Shown piece by piece: positions 1-10,887 of a stretch of 64,000 nt of DNA. Numbering within the stretch: position 1 is the first letter of the stretch; the number at the start of each line of letters is the position of its first letter. Origin of the DNA: Luidia sarsii (Eukaryota; Echinodermata; Asteroidea; Paxillosida; Luidiidae); NCBI GenBank assembly GCA_949987565.1, contig OX465113.1, forward strand, positions 10,340,024 to 10,404,023. The letters run 5' to 3'. The position numbers were made by a program, and so were the translations under genes. Under the pieces are notes generated by a model. That model made no database searches, was not told the origin of the DNA, and saw only the letters and a program-made list of their open reading frames with translations.

Positions 1-465
1 AAGATCGAAGCCTCACATTCACGATCAATGGAGAAACCCCTTCGGCCCCACCCAACCCACTCTCCCTCCCCCCCCCTCCCCCCGATAGAGGCTGATGGTA
101 AGCCGTGAAGCATCGTCGCAATGCTTGACGACATCTGGTGGCAAGTTGACTGCTGCAAGGCATACCGGTACATGTAATCTCAGACCATGGTGTCTGCCCA
201 CCTCTCCTGCACAAACCACACAGCCTAGGCATTGCATCCAATCCCCCCTCCCCCCCTTTACATGCTCAGATTCCAGCGAAACTGCAGGAGTCGCGTGACT
301 CACATGGATTTTGGTGTCAAGAATCAAGCCGACCGGAGATAGTCGTTTAAGCGTATACACCCCCCTGTACTTGTACAGTAAAAGTCACCAAAAAACTGCC
401 AATGATTTACTGATGCAAGTGACCAAATTTCATCCGAATTTGAACACATCTACCGGACCGGTACA
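1..465. other. Unassigned non-coding sequence
   Basis: No gene or recognised repeat copy was identified here. It holds a C-rich run at about 68-84 and isolated TACATG words. Open frames on the two strands overlap each other and have no recognisable domain, so none is called. Confidence 0.5.
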
Positions 466-660
466 GTGTCTGATATTTTGATCCTTAGCGGAAGGTTTGC
501 GATGACACCATCACCTGTACCCGGCTCTTTTCAGAGCCACACACTCCGTCTCAAAAGAGATTTGTTACATGGCGTCACCGCAAACCGTATCACTTGGTAC
601 TTCCACCATACAAACAAGGTCTTCAAATCTTATTTCGATCCTAGCAGGACAATCTCAGGA
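466..660. mobile_element. Family A foldback element, short decayed copy, with B-like motifs beside it
   Basis: Position 491 begins GAAGGTTTGCGATGACACC. The other end carries ATGGCGTCACCGCAAACC (about 569-586), its inverted counterpart. Between them lies GGCTCTTTTCAGAGCC, a perfect short palindrome found in most A copies. The outer arm (CTTGGTAC TTCCACCAT) follows at 590-612. A TCTGATATTTTGATCC-like block at 468-485 and TTTCGATCCTAGCAGGAC at 634-652 match the core of family B, so B sequence appears to flank or interrupt this A copy. Much shorter than the 250-280 bp full copies at 38.9 and 63.2 kb. Confidence 0.7.
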
Positions 661-792
661 CAAAAACAGGAAGGGGAAGGAGATATACGTGTACATGTAC
701 GTAGGATATGAAATAATGGTCAACAGATGACCAGATAAGGATCGCATGGAAAAATCCCTCCTTTGAGGAAGGTGTTGCTGTGATCAATACCT

Positions 793-947
793 CAGGGTTG
801 GATTTCACAAAGCCTTACGATGCGTCGTAACTCAACTTACGGTGGACAACCCATCATAAGTTTGTGATATTGTATCAGGTTTCTGTGCATCGCTCATCTT
901 CTTGCATTTGATTGTAACTTACGATGAGTCTGGTGAAAAGCGACCGA
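793..947 (+). mobile_element. Family C inverted-repeat element (about 150 bp)
   Basis: The copy starts AGGGTTGGATTTCACAAAGC and contains TTACGATGCGTCGTAACTCA, then CATCGCTCATCTTCTTG, and ends TTACGATGAGTCTGGTGAAA. The two ends are inverted relative to one another (GATTTCAC...GTGAAA). Five other copies in the window share the same order of blocks. Too short to encode a protein, so it would be a non-autonomous DNA-transposon-like element (MITE). Confidence 0.8.
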
Positions 948-1309
948 AGGCCCTCTACATTTGTTTAATTTCAAAATTTTAACCACATGCCGGTCAAAGG
1001 CAACTCAGCCGTGGTGAGTCTGCTTCTTTCTCATGCACTTAAGCATGAGTAACTGTAGGGTTTAACAGATTGCTTTTCAACTACGCATTATGGCTGATGC
1101 CTGCGTTTACTAGATGTAAGTAGGGCGGAATTGTCCACGTGTACGTGTACGTGCTTGAGCAAGTGTTACATGTAGACACAGATATATACGGTAGAACACA
1201 CGCAAGTACACGCACGGTAATAGGGCTGCCGAATTATGCATCAGCCTGTACGTGTTCAATTGAATTGTACATGCACAGGTCTTCGGTATCGGATACAGGA
1301 AAAGATAAG
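948..1309. other. Unassigned non-coding sequence with TACATG/TACGTG words
   Basis: No gene seen. Alternating purine-pyrimidine words built on GTACGTG and TACATGT occur at about 1136-1175 and 1255-1275. They explain the small opposite-strand open frames here. Confidence 0.5.
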
Positions 1310-1535
1310 ATTTTAAGGTTTGCATGGTGGAGGAAGTGCAAAGTGGAAGGTTTGCGGTGACGCCATGTACTGTACAATTTACATCGTCTGTTACAGTGAG
1401 ATGGAGTGTGACTCTGAAAAGAGACGATGGGCTGAGTACACACTGCCCGAAATGTTGAGTTACCGGCTCTTTTCAGAGACACAGTCCGTCTTCCAAGAGA
1501 TGATTTATACATGGTGTTCATTGCCAACCTTCAAC
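1310..1535. mobile_element. Family A foldback element, nearly full structure
   Basis: Both nested arm blocks are present in order on the left: AAGGTTTGCATGGTGG (outer, 1315-1330) and GGAAGGTTTGCGGTGACGCC (inner, 1347-1366). The centre holds GCCCGAAATGTTGAGTTACC and CGGCTCTTTTCAGAGAC. The inner right arm, ATGGTGTTCATTGCCAACC, is at about 1512-1530. An open frame from 1320 to 1739 runs through this repeat and is not treated as a gene. Confidence 0.75.
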
Positions 1536-2484
1536 TCAGATTCAGTACATACCTGGACTACCTGCTTTAGATTACAGACGCCTTATTTCTCCAGAGAAGC
1601 ACAATTTTCCCGCGCTTCGTTGTTAAATTCGGCGGCCTTCTGCATTTCAGTCAGCGGCCTTCTGCATTTCAGCATTGAACTTAAATTGAGTCACATGAAG
1701 TGCAATTTCAAGGAGAGTCCTGATCAAATCTGCCAATGAACCCAGGTGACGGAAACCGTCCTTCTCTAAAGGAGACGGCGGCTATATATTGTGGTATGGG
1801 AAAGGAAATTCCTCATTGGCATTATTACACGTATTCATGCCAAAATCGATTCCTTGGTAATCTAATCCGCGAAAGGAATGGGAATTTTTTTTCCTCCCGA
1901 CAACGTTTCATTCACGCGGCCTCAAGGCATTCACCGATGATGGAATTCTACCAGGTCGGTGTGGTTTTTTTTTTTTATTGGTTTTATATTACATGCATAT
2001 TCATGATTGCAGTTCTTTTTTTTTCTTTTCTGGTTTTTAAGGAAGGAAAATAAGAATGCGAGCTGGGCGCTCGGAATAAATGCGCGCCGCAGCAGAGGGG
2101 GGCTCAACTGAGAACTAGAGCGCGCATAGAAACGTAAAAAATTCCTTTGAGACTGCGGACTCTGATCTTGCGGGTGTGCGAAAATAGAGAAAATGATAAA
2201 AAAAGAAAAAAAGAGGGCGATTTGATTAGAGACAGGAAGTGCTGGCTACTTGGAGACAATCTTGCATCTTGTGTCACATCGCACAATATTCCAGACCGCA
2301 CCAGGGCATTTACCAGTGAACACAAATCACTTCTTCTTCTTTTTGGACCGCGTTTGTATTAGGTGTCCCGTAAATAATTGACATTATCCTGATGTATGGC
2401 GTAACTGTGACGCAGGAATTAGATTGTTGAATTAGTTATTGCTCGTGCTCACGTACAGGATTGAAGGAACAAATATTTACCAGT
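1536..2484. other. Unassigned non-coding sequence; one short tandem duplication
   Basis: A 22-bp unit (CGGCCTTCTGCATTTCAGT core) is repeated in tandem at 1632-1672. GCATATTCATGA at about 1996-2007 recurs at 42.25 kb. Pyrimidine runs occur at 1967-1978 and 2015-2030. No coding signature recognised. Confidence 0.5.
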
Positions 2485-3015
2485 ACTGCTACACATACAT
2501 GTACATGTAGGTCTACTTCCGCTGTACAATATGCCAATGGCAGTGCTCATCACTAGCAGAATTTTCTAGAATTTTCTGTAATTTAGAAAATTCAAGTTAT
2601 TTTGGGCCACTCAATGAATTTAGGAAATTGTTACTACATGTATGTATACATTCATGTAGTTTGCCTTAGAGGAAAATGTACATGTACATGTATGTTATTG
2701 TATGATGTACCTACATGTACAGTAGTACTGTAAAAACCAGCCCTTGATTATCCTGATCTGTTGAATGTTGACTAAGTAAGTCCTGGTAACTTCCCCGTAC
2801 CCCTGCTGTTGTGATTTACGTACAATACACGTACTGTGCATAGTGATTAAAAGCATACTGTACACTGTAATCTATAGCCATGTATGGATGTACAGTGTAC
2901 ACACATAGGCCTACATGTAATGAGAGTGTTTCACATCAGGTGGGTGTCATAATTGGAGAGCTGTGCATTTGAAGAAAAAAAAGCAGTGTGATAGTAAATG
3001 AAATACATGTACAGT
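2485..3015. repeat. TACATG/TGTACA palindromic word cluster
   Basis: The words TACATGTA, GTACATGTAC and TGTACAGTGTACA recur many times in this half kilobase (for example around 2495-2512, 2636-2700, 2845-2925). They are self-complementary, so they read alike on both strands. The same words are scattered through the window at 5.3, 5.9, 14.2, 14.6, 24.8, 34.2, 34.5 and 35.0 kb. Confidence 0.7.
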
Positions 3016-3063
3016 AGATTCAATCTATTCCAAATCACTAATTGGTACAGGCCTGCATATTAT

Positions 3064-3124
3064 GTCTCCCCCTCTACCTCTCCCTCCCTCTCCCCCCCCC
3101 CCCTCCTCTGTCCCCTCCCCCAAG
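3064..3124. repeat. C/T-rich tract
   Basis: Pyrimidine-only stretch of CCTCTCCCT words ending in a long C run. Low complexity. Confidence 0.8.
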
Positions 3125-3400
3125 ACGAATTCATGAATTTTCATGAAAATTGGCCTGGCCGTGGATGGGGCCCCATGGCCCTACACACACTGTACGTACA
3201 TGTACAGGTGTGTTTCTAACCCCAGTGGTTGCATGCGTGGTCAAAACGGGTCAAATCAACTGCGAAGCAAGTGTCTATTAGAAATGTCTGAGGCAATCGA
3301 GGCTCGTGCTGAAACCCCCTCACCTCCCGTCGCTTCTCCTTGCTCCGCCTCTCCCTGGCTCTTCTCTCAAGCGATGATCGATTTCTCATGCCCTGTTAGT

Positions 3401-3770
3401 CTGTCCCTTCATATCTTCTCATTTTCCCCCAAACTTTCATCTTTTTCCCCCTCTTTCCTCCTATTTTACCACCTCCTTCTCCCCTTCCTCCTCCTCCATC
3501 TCCTCCTCCTCTCCCTCCTCTCCCTCCTCCTGCTCCTCCTCCTGATCCTGCTCCTCATGCTCATCCTCCTGCTCATCCTGCTCCTCCTCCTCTCCCTCCT
3601 CCTGCTCCTCTTCCTCCTGATCCTCTTCCTCCTGATCCTGCTCCTCCTCCTGCTCCTCCTGATCCTGCTCCTCCTGCTCCTCCTGCTCCTCCTGTTCCTC
3701 ATTCTCATTCTCATCCTCATCCTCAAACCTCCCCCTCCCCCTCCCCTTCCCCTCCACCTTTCCTGCTGAC
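3401..3770. repeat. CTCCTC/CCTGAT polypyrimidine tract
   Basis: Nearly continuous pyrimidine repeat of CTCCTC and CTCCTGCTC trinucleotide-phase units. The 3-bp periodicity keeps frames open and produces Leu-rich (+) and Glu/Arg-rich (-) virtual peptides. These are composition artefacts, not proteins. Confidence 0.85.
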
Positions 3771-4540
3771 ATTCCCAACATTACACACCTCGTAAGAGAC
3801 CTTCATGTCTTCGGCGAGAACTCGCCCTTGAAAGGATTTCTGAACGGGGGAAAAGACCAACCTCGGTCACCCGGGCGTGAGTTAGAAGGTGAAGGGGTAG
3901 GGTGTGCGGACAGGCCGCGGAAGCGTCATGTGGAAAGAAAGGTGAAATTGTTGACTCATTGAGTCGCGGAAAATTTGCCTGAAGTGACAGACGTTATCAA
4001 GGTCAGTTGGCTATTCTAACTTACACACCCCTGCATCTGAAATGTCCATATTCTGTGAATGCCAAGGTTGCTCAAGGTTCCTTATAAACACAAAAAGATA
4101 ACAGGGCTCATTACTAAAGGCCTTCTCACACTCCGTGTTGAAACCAAGCCAGATCCGTCCCTGTTCAGCCCGGCGATTTTTCGAAACGAGTCAAAGAGTT
4201 CACACTACGTTTCACGAACCGGCTTATACGTGAGCCGTGTAATGCCTACCAGTATTTGCAGTCTCAAACCGGGTTGAGTTTTTCAACCATGGCTGATCTC
4301 AATCCGGTTAGTTCATCCTACCCAGATTGATTTAAATCTATGCTATCAAAGAGAAGAGAACATGGCCAACTATTCAGAAAAATTGTGTTATGTTTATCAG
4401 TAAGTTGACTTCTGGTTGGTGCGGTGTGTTATTTGGGCCTTTTTTTGGGCCAGCCAGAATCCCACAAATTGCACAAATGGGTCAGTACTCATTCTGATGG
4501 GTCAGTAGAGATTACAGAATAAAGTTGATGCACCTTTTTA
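3771..4540. other. Unassigned non-coding sequence
   Basis: Ordinary-complexity DNA with no recognised repeat copy, RNA gene or coding domain. Confidence 0.45.
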
Positions 4541-4569
4541 CAGGTGGAGAGAGAGAGAGGAAGGAAGGC

Positions 4570-4600
<31 letters not shown>

Positions 4601-4690
4601 GGGAGAGGGGAGAGAGAGATGGAAAGTGAAAGCGAGAGGTAAAGGGAGGGAGGGAGAGGAGAGAGAGGATGGAAAGAGTCAAGAGAAAGC
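4541..4690. repeat. GA-rich tract with (CAGA)n microsatellite
   Basis: A perfect (CAGA)8 array at 4569-4600 is embedded in GAGAGAGG and GGAGGGAGAG purine sequence. A second (CAGA)7 array sits at 7664-7691. Confidence 0.9.
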
Positions 4691-5740
4691 AGGCCAACCC
4701 TCTCCCTAGCCTAGTGTGTCTTGAGGCTATAGCGCTGAACACTTGTCATTGTTTGTGTAACATCAGGGACCCCCCAAAGCTGGTATTGATGCCAACAATG
4801 GGAAATTGTCAGCAGATATTGATTGTGTGCAGTGGTGAATGTGTGGGCAGGTGGGAGGGGAGGGAGAGGGAGAGGGGACGGTTTCGTCACTCATTAAAGG
4901 CCAGTGTCTCGGACGGAGAGGAGGACCGGAAGGCGATGCAGGGACGAGGCAGGAAGTGAATGGGAACTGTCCACACCTTCGCAGGAAAGAGACAGTGTTC
5001 CCATTTCCAGTCATGAGTTACTGTACTCTACAGTCGGACCACGGGAAGTGGCCCCAACGATGCATGTAGCAATTGCACCAACAGAACTGAAGCCAGATTG
5101 GGGCCAGCGCTCAGACCTGAACACTCCCCCTGGTTTGTGTAGACTAAAAACACCGATCAATCTCAGCTCACCACTCCGCCCCTCCCTCCTCCACTCCCCT
5201 CCTCCCCCTTCTCTGTTTTCATAGAGCCCCCTTGATGTGTCATTGATTAGAACGATCCAATTAGCCGGTTTGCAATCTGACAACTAACTACATGTACACG
5301 TACATGTACAGCGGGCTGACTGCAATGAATGAATACACTCAGCCATTGTAGTCAGCCAGACAACCAGACGGACAAAGAAAAAGAGCATTCCATTGTCAGT
5401 GGTAACATCATGAAATTGGGTTTGTGTTTGAGTTTGGTAAGTGGGGAGTGTATTTCTTTTTCATCAGGCATTTGGGCAAAGAACCGAGCATACATGTACA
5501 TGTGCATGTGCATGTAGGGTCCTTAGTACACATGTTTATTTACACAAATACCTGCTCTTTCTCAAACTAAAATTCGTCCTTCAGGGCAGACCAGATGGGG
5601 CCATCAAACTCTGACTGGGCGGCAGCGTGTCCGTGTCCGTGTCCATGTACATTGAGTAGAGCAACCCTCAGTGAATGGCATTCTCACTGATGCAATCAAA
5701 CAAATTTAATGCAGTACCTGCTGGCTAGACATCTTCCAAT
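4691..5740. other. Unassigned non-coding sequence
   Basis: Contains a GA-rich stretch near 4845-4880, TACATG words at 5290-5310 and 5490-5517, and a GTGTCC triplet repeat at 5629-5646. No gene recognised. Overlapping open frames on opposite strands at 4763-5283 have no domain. Confidence 0.45.
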
Positions 5741-5830
5741 CCACAACAGAAACCTTAGTAGTCCAGCTCAGTGGTCAAGTGAATAAGATGTCCTCACTAG
5801 GGGCCAAACATTAAGGAGCAGAGGTTAAGA
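5741..5830 (+). repeat. tRNA-like (SINE-type) fragment, decayed
   Basis: AGCTCAGTGGTCAAGTGAAT (about 5764-5783) followed by AAGATGTCCTCACTAG matches the box A half and anticodon-arm region of the better tRNA-like copies at 45.25 and 55.55 kb. The box B half is not recognisable, so this is a fragment. Confidence 0.45.
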
Positions 5831-5906
5831 AAATAATAACCATAATCAGAAGAGAGATTTCTAGATTTCTAAGATTTCCACAAAATATGGTGTTGATACT
5901 GCAAAC

Positions 5907-5937
5907 TGTACATGTACATGTACATGTACATGTACAT
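5907..5937. repeat. (TACATG)n array
   Basis: About five perfect TACATG hexamers in tandem. The sequence is self-complementary, so the array can fold on itself. Confidence 0.95.
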
Positions 5938-5944
5938 TGTACCG

Positions 5945-6075
5945 GTATGTGTTTACTCTGCGACACACACTACCCAAAAAGTTGAGTTACCAGCTCTGTT
6001 CCGAGCCATACTCCTTCTCATAAGAGATGATATACATGGTGTTATTGCAAACCTCCTACTTTTGGTAACCTTCAA
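5945..6075. mobile_element. Family A element, right half only
   Basis: Begins with the A centre (ACTCTGCGACACACACTACC, GTTGAGTTACCAGCTCT). It continues through GAGCCATACTCCTTCTCA to the inner arm ATGGTGTTATTGCAAACC and the outer arm GGTAACCTTCAAATGG. No left arm is present, so the copy is half an element. Confidence 0.75.
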
Positions 6076-6427
6076 ATGGTATCTAATGCTTACATCATGT
6101 ACAGTACGCTAGTAGTTTCACTGTAAGTTATAACACAAACATATCCATGATCTACCTGCTGAACTGCACGGGCTACAGTACCTACAATTATCCAAGATGA
6201 GACCCTGAGTGGACTTTGAAAGAGAACTGGGCTGCGAAAGGGCACGAAAGGACGAGGAGAAACAAGTCGCTCCGAGTAGGATACGCAGGAACTGTCGGCG
6301 TGGAAGGGCGACGTGGCTGTGGTTGAGAATGATGCATGCTCCAGTGGAGACGTGCAGCGATTAAGGCCAATGGTCCAACGGATCGTAAAATCAGGTCCGA
6401 TGGCCTGGACTCCGTGAATATCCGGAT
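6076..6427. other. Unassigned non-coding sequence
   Basis: No recognised feature. It flanks the pentanucleotide tract that follows. Confidence 0.45.
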
Positions 6428-6776
6428 TCCCCTCCCCTCCCCTCCCCTCCCCTCCCCTCCCCTCCCCTCCCCTCCCCTCCCCTCCCCTCCCCTCCCCTCC
6501 TCTCCCCTCCCCTCCTCTCCTCTCCTCTCCTCTCCCCTCCCATCCTCTTCCATCCCCCTCCCCTCCCCTCCCCTCCCCTCCCCTCCCCTCCCCTCCTCTC
6601 CTCTCCTTTCCTCTTTTCCCCTCTCCTCTCCTCCTCTCCTCTCCTCTCCTCTCCTCTCCTCTCCTCTCCTCTCCTCTCCTCTCCTCTCCTCTCCTCTCCT
6701 CTCCTCTCCTCTACTCTCCTCTCCCATCCTCTTCCATCCCCTCCTCTCCCCTCTCTCCTCCTCTCCCCTCCATCCC
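6428..6776. repeat. (CCCCT)n/(CTCCT)n pentanucleotide tract
   Basis: About 350 bp of nearly pure pyrimidine with a period of five, first CCCCT then CTCCT. An 18-bp spacer, CCCATCCTCTTCCATCCC, occurs at 6539-6556 and again at 6723-6740, so there is a larger-scale duplication of roughly 184 bp. The Ser/Pro-rich and Arg/Glu-rich open frames here are artefacts. Confidence 0.9.
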
Positions 6777-7663
6777 TTGGCCTTATTATGCTGCATGAAT
6801 CACTCATTCCTTCATCATAAATTCACGTTATTGAGTTCACCATTTCCTTCTCAGTTAAAAACCAGGCTGGCGGACACTCACAGTCACAGGCATGTGTGTT
6901 TGAATGTGCCTCACGGTGAATGAATCTGCATTGGACCTGCACTCGTACATTGTACATTGTACATGTAGCTCTCCACGAATTGAATTACATGTAAACCTTC
7001 GTCCCCCAAGACCCTTCACAATCGGGCCCTGATTAATTTGGTAGACATTTTTCTATCTACATGTATACATTTCCGTCCCACATGTACATGAAGGTTGTTG
7101 GGATAATAATAATAATAATAATAATATTGATTTATAGAGCACACTTATCCGGAAGACTGATCAAGGTGCGAACATTCAAAGAATTGCTTCTGACTTGTAT
7201 TCCCCTCCTATAGTTTTACTCAGCATGAAACATCAGTGAAGTTTGGGTTGGCAAGGTGATCCTACGAACCCTGACCTTTCTTTTTGTGCGGCGCTGAAGT
7301 ATTGTCCCCAGCATGTACATGTATGGCAGATTGCATGTAAAGAAGGATTCAGTCATAGCTGTTTAAAACCAAACAGAAAAACAAATATGGTAGACAGACA
7401 GACACAGGGATGAAAGATTTGTTTGGAAAATTTCGGAAATGGCATGTTTTTTTTGTAATTTGTTTTTTATCTCACTTCTCAATTTTATCTGTTAAAACCC
7501 TAAAAACTGAAGGGCGCCTGCACCCCTGCCGTAAATCTCGCAATCGCATCTCTCGGTTGCCTAAGCGCTCACTCGCAGTTGCACAATTTATTGGCCTTCA
7601 GTAATTTTCAGGAAATGACTTCAGGAAATGACTTTGTAAGTTCGTCGGTCACTTACATCCCTT
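6777..7663. other. Unassigned non-coding sequence
   Basis: Contains TACATG words (6946-6966, 7078-7090), an (AAT)n microsatellite at 7104-7126, and two copies of CAGGAAATGACTT at 7607-7633. No gene recognised. Confidence 0.5.
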
Positions 7664-7691
7664 CAGACAGACAGACAGACAGACAGACAGA
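7664..7691. repeat. (CAGA)7 microsatellite
   Basis: Perfect tetranucleotide array immediately upstream of the 34-bp minisatellite. Confidence 0.95.
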
Positions 7692-7733
7692 AAGGCAAAC
7701 AATTAAGCCAGGAAGAGAGAACTGACTAGAAAA

Positions 7734-8296
7734 TTTGATGAACAATTTGTGGAAACAACCTTGAACATTTTGATGAACAATTTGTGGAAACAACCTTAAA
7801 CGTTTGATGAACAATTTGTAGAAACAACCTTGAACATTTGATGAACAATTTGTGGAAACAACCTTAAACATTTGATGAACAATTTGTGGAAACGGCCTTG
7901 AACATTTGATGAACAATTTGTTGAAACAACCTTGAACATTTGATGAACAATTTGTGGAAACAACCTTGAACATTTGATGAACAATTTGTGGAAACAACCT
8001 TAAACATTTGATGAACAATTTGTAGAAACAACCTTGAACATTTGATGAACAATTTGTGGAAACAACCTTAAACATTTGATGAACAATTTGTGGAAACAAC
8101 CTTGAACATTTGATGAACAATTTGTGGAAACAACCTTGAACATTTGATGAACAATTTGTGGAAACAACCTTAAACATTTGATGAACAATTTGTAGAAACA
8201 ACCTTGAACATTTGATGAACAATTTGTGGAAACAACCTTAAACATTTGATGAACAATTTGTGGAAACGGCCTTGAACATTTGATGAACAATTTGTG
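7734..8296. repeat. 34-bp minisatellite, about 16.5 units with higher-order order
   Basis: Unit: AACAATTTGTGGAAACAACC then TTGAACATTTGATG. Units differ at fixed sites: TGGA/TAGA/TTGA, AACC/GGCC and TTGAAC/TTAAAC. The TAGA variant sits at units 3, 9 and 14, each flanked by TTAAAC units, so blocks of about five or six units were copied together. Because 34 is not a multiple of three, one frame cycles through all three phases. This explains a 189-codon minus-strand open frame (7653-8222) and overlapping frames in the other phases. It is not a CRISPR array: there are no unique spacers. Confidence 0.95.
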
Positions 8297-9877
8297 ACCA
8301 ATTTGTGGGAAAAAAAATAAATTGAACATTTGACTGGATTCCAGGACTTGGACTGCTGGCTCCTGAGACCTCCCGTATGTTAAGCCAGAGGTCTCTGGTT
8401 CATATCCAGGCCCGGTCTTTCCAGAAATTAGCAGTAATTGATGTCTGGCATCTGGAGTTTATTTTATGCATATCAGAGTGAAACCTTTGGTGGATGCAGC
8501 CACCACACTGCACACGTTATTTGCCCAAATTGTGCCTAACTTTGCCGAGTCTCTTTGCCAAACTTTACCATTTCTGGCACTCGGAGTCAGATCTCTCCCC
8601 GACCAAACCACAGCTGACTGAGCCCAACACCTGTGTTGTTTTCCTTGGGGGTGGTTTATTCTGCCTAACCCCCCCCCCCCCCCCTCCCTCTCCATCTTGA
8701 ACCAGCGGTGAAGGGCCAGGTCTCTGAAAAAAAATCCCTATTTCCATTTTGCCGGTGGCGATACGCTATCCCAATGACTGGTGGAAGGAAGGGGAAGTAG
8801 AAAATGATGTTATTTTCAAGGGAAAGATTCAACGTAACTTGCTCTCTTTAACAACCCTCACCACCTCAAGCCCATCTAAGTCCATCATGGGTTTTAGTTG
8901 AGTTTCAGTTGAGTTTTTGGCTGTTAAGAGTAGACTCAATCCCTTTTGGAATTGCACATCGATGCATTGACGCACCCGAACCAAATCAATCCGATTGCCC
9001 CAGTTTGAGTTTGCCAGGTTTAGCACCCTTGTCCACACCAGGCCTGTTGGATTTGGCAGGTTCAGTACCCAGTCACTAGTACAGTAACTACTGTACCAAA
9101 CCTTTGAGCTCCATTCAGTATGCATGGGGGTTGGGGTTTACCTTTTTTTTTTTAGTAGGAGAGGTTTTCCGTGAGAAAGGCCAAGTCCAAAGTGTACCCC
9201 TACCCCATGCTACACAGTACTCCCTGGTTTTTCCTCAGTGTGTGTGTGTGGGGGTGGGGGTGTCTTTAATCCCAGGACCCTAAGCCCAACAGAGCCAGAG
9301 GGCAAGGTATGGTAAGCCTTTTTACTAAGGGCACAGGGAGAGGGGAAGTGGACTGAATCTAAACGTGTTTATTCGCTCAAATCGGACAAATTGCAAAGAC
9401 ATTTTGGACATGCCAGGCGGGATCAAGGGTTGTGAGGTTTTTTCCCCCCTTTTTCGTAATCTCCCCACCCCCCCTCCTCCATTCTTATTTAATTGTTTTG
9501 CCAGTCAGATTTTTTTTGGGGGGGGTGGAGGGGGGAAGGAAAAGCTTGTAAGGACTTTATCCTTTGTGAAATTTAGTCCGACCAGTACTGGCATTTAATT
9601 TGGGGTTCACGGTTAAAAAAAACCACACGCACTAATTTTCCAACTTTCAAATATTTAATGTCCAAAATGTTGACTGCCAAAGTGTGTTGATACCAGCGGA
9701 ACCTAGTTGATTAACAGTTAGCTGATTGATGAATACCGGTAGTCCTTTGCCTGACACTTGGTTGATTTTTTTTGTTAGCCTCCCCCCCCACACACACACA
9801 CAAACCAGAGGCGTGGCCGTTAAATCTTTCTTCACTTTTTTCTTAAATTTCCCAAAAACATTTTTTTTTGGGGGGGG
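8297..9877. other. Unassigned non-coding sequence with homopolymer runs
   Basis: Holds a C16 run at 8669-8684, a (TG)n stretch near 9238-9250, T and G runs near 9506-9527, and a (CA)n stretch near 9789-9803. A weak box-B-like GGTTCATATCCAG at 8398-8410 has no convincing box A. No gene recognised. Confidence 0.45.
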
Positions 9878-9930
9878 GCTCAATGTTTCAATCCTAGCAG
9901 GATCTTTCTCAAAGGCAAGTTAGGCAACAT
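9878..9930 (+). mobile_element. Family B core fragment
   Basis: CAATGTTTCAATCCTAGCAG and GATCTTTCTCAAAGGCAAG match the B core (GTTTCGATCCTAGCAGGACC, TTTCTCAAAGGCAGAG). The terminal blocks are missing. Confidence 0.65.
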
Positions 9931-10094
9931 TTTCTTTTCTTAAATAGTTTAAACAAAAATTCTCAGTTACTTTTCCTTTACTTTCAAGTCTTAAAAAGAC
10001 CATTTCAAGAAAGGAATGGTCCAAAAATAAGTTTTGGTTAAATTTTAAAATCTTTTCTCAGACCAGTGGTAACAACCATTTGCAAAACAAAATA

Positions 10095-10188
10095 TGATTC
10101 ACAGAAATCGAATGACCCATCAGAGTTTGTGATGGGTAATCTGTCGTAAGTTGACTTGCAATGCGTTGTCTTTCTGAAATCCACCCCA
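10095..10188 (-). mobile_element. Family C element, partial
   Basis: Read on the minus strand it starts GGGGTGGATTTCAGAAAGAC, then CAACGCATTGCAAGTCAACT and TACGACAGATTACCCATCAC, the same order as other C copies. The far third of the element is absent. Confidence 0.7.
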
Positions 10189-10887
10189 GAGCGGGTTTAC
10201 TAAAACTCCGAAAAAAAAAAACCACCCGTGAAACCCTCGAAAAGCCAGACATACATCTTAGCACGGCAGACAAGTGCCACTCTGGAATGTGGAACATTCT
10301 GAGACTGCGTACACACGTTTTATAATCAGACGAGGGCAAGAGTGCCACAGTAGTCCGGTCCCATACAGCGGGTTGCATCGCCGGAGCCAGACCCATTCTC
10401 CACACGACACGCTTCTTTTGTTTAGTCAGCACCCGGGACCGGCCGAAGACGTACCGCACAATCCTAGCAATGTATACATTGATGCTTCGGTAAACGGGCG
10501 TCTTCAAGAAACAAAACAAAAAAAAATAAAAAAAATAAAAGAACGCCTCACAATGGGGGTATCACCCACCCTCCACTCTAAATAGTGTGACGGCCTTAAT
10601 CCCGCAAATTGGGCTCGGTGGAATTCTACAAGCAAAAGGGGGGGCTTAAAGCTGCCTCTCCCCCCCCCCCCTCCCTGCACACCTCATCTGCATTGTCTGC
10701 GGCCCGATTTCCTTCTAAGGGACCTCGTCGAAGCTTTAAGTCGCAGCGTCCGCGCCGCACCTCAAGGGGTTTTTTTTTTCCGCTGGTCGGTCACCCGCCA
10801 AGCCGTCCCTAGCTAATGGGAGATGCAGCCCCACACTCAAGCTTCCCTCTGTTCCCGACCGATGGGCCAGAAAACTCCAAACCTGAC
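10189..10887. other. Unassigned non-coding sequence up to the gap
   Basis: No recognised feature apart from an A-rich run near 10510-10540 and a C run near 10661-10671. A 153-codon minus-strand frame at 10058-10519 runs into the family C copy and lacks any domain. Confidence 0.4.

Noticed and set aside
3461..3781. Glu/Gln-rich acidic protein
   Set aside because: Purely the complement of a CTCCTC tract.
7653..8222. 189-codon minus-strand frame as a repeat protein
   Set aside because: The same 34-bp unit is read in all three phases in turn. The frame is a by-product of the tandem array.
7734..8296. CRISPR-like regular repeat array
   Set aside because: Units are directly adjacent with no unique spacers, and the setting is an animal genome. 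It is a minisatellite.
8340..8420. tRNA-like sequence near GGTTCATATCCAG
   Set aside because: Only a weak box B. No box A at the right distance and no stems.
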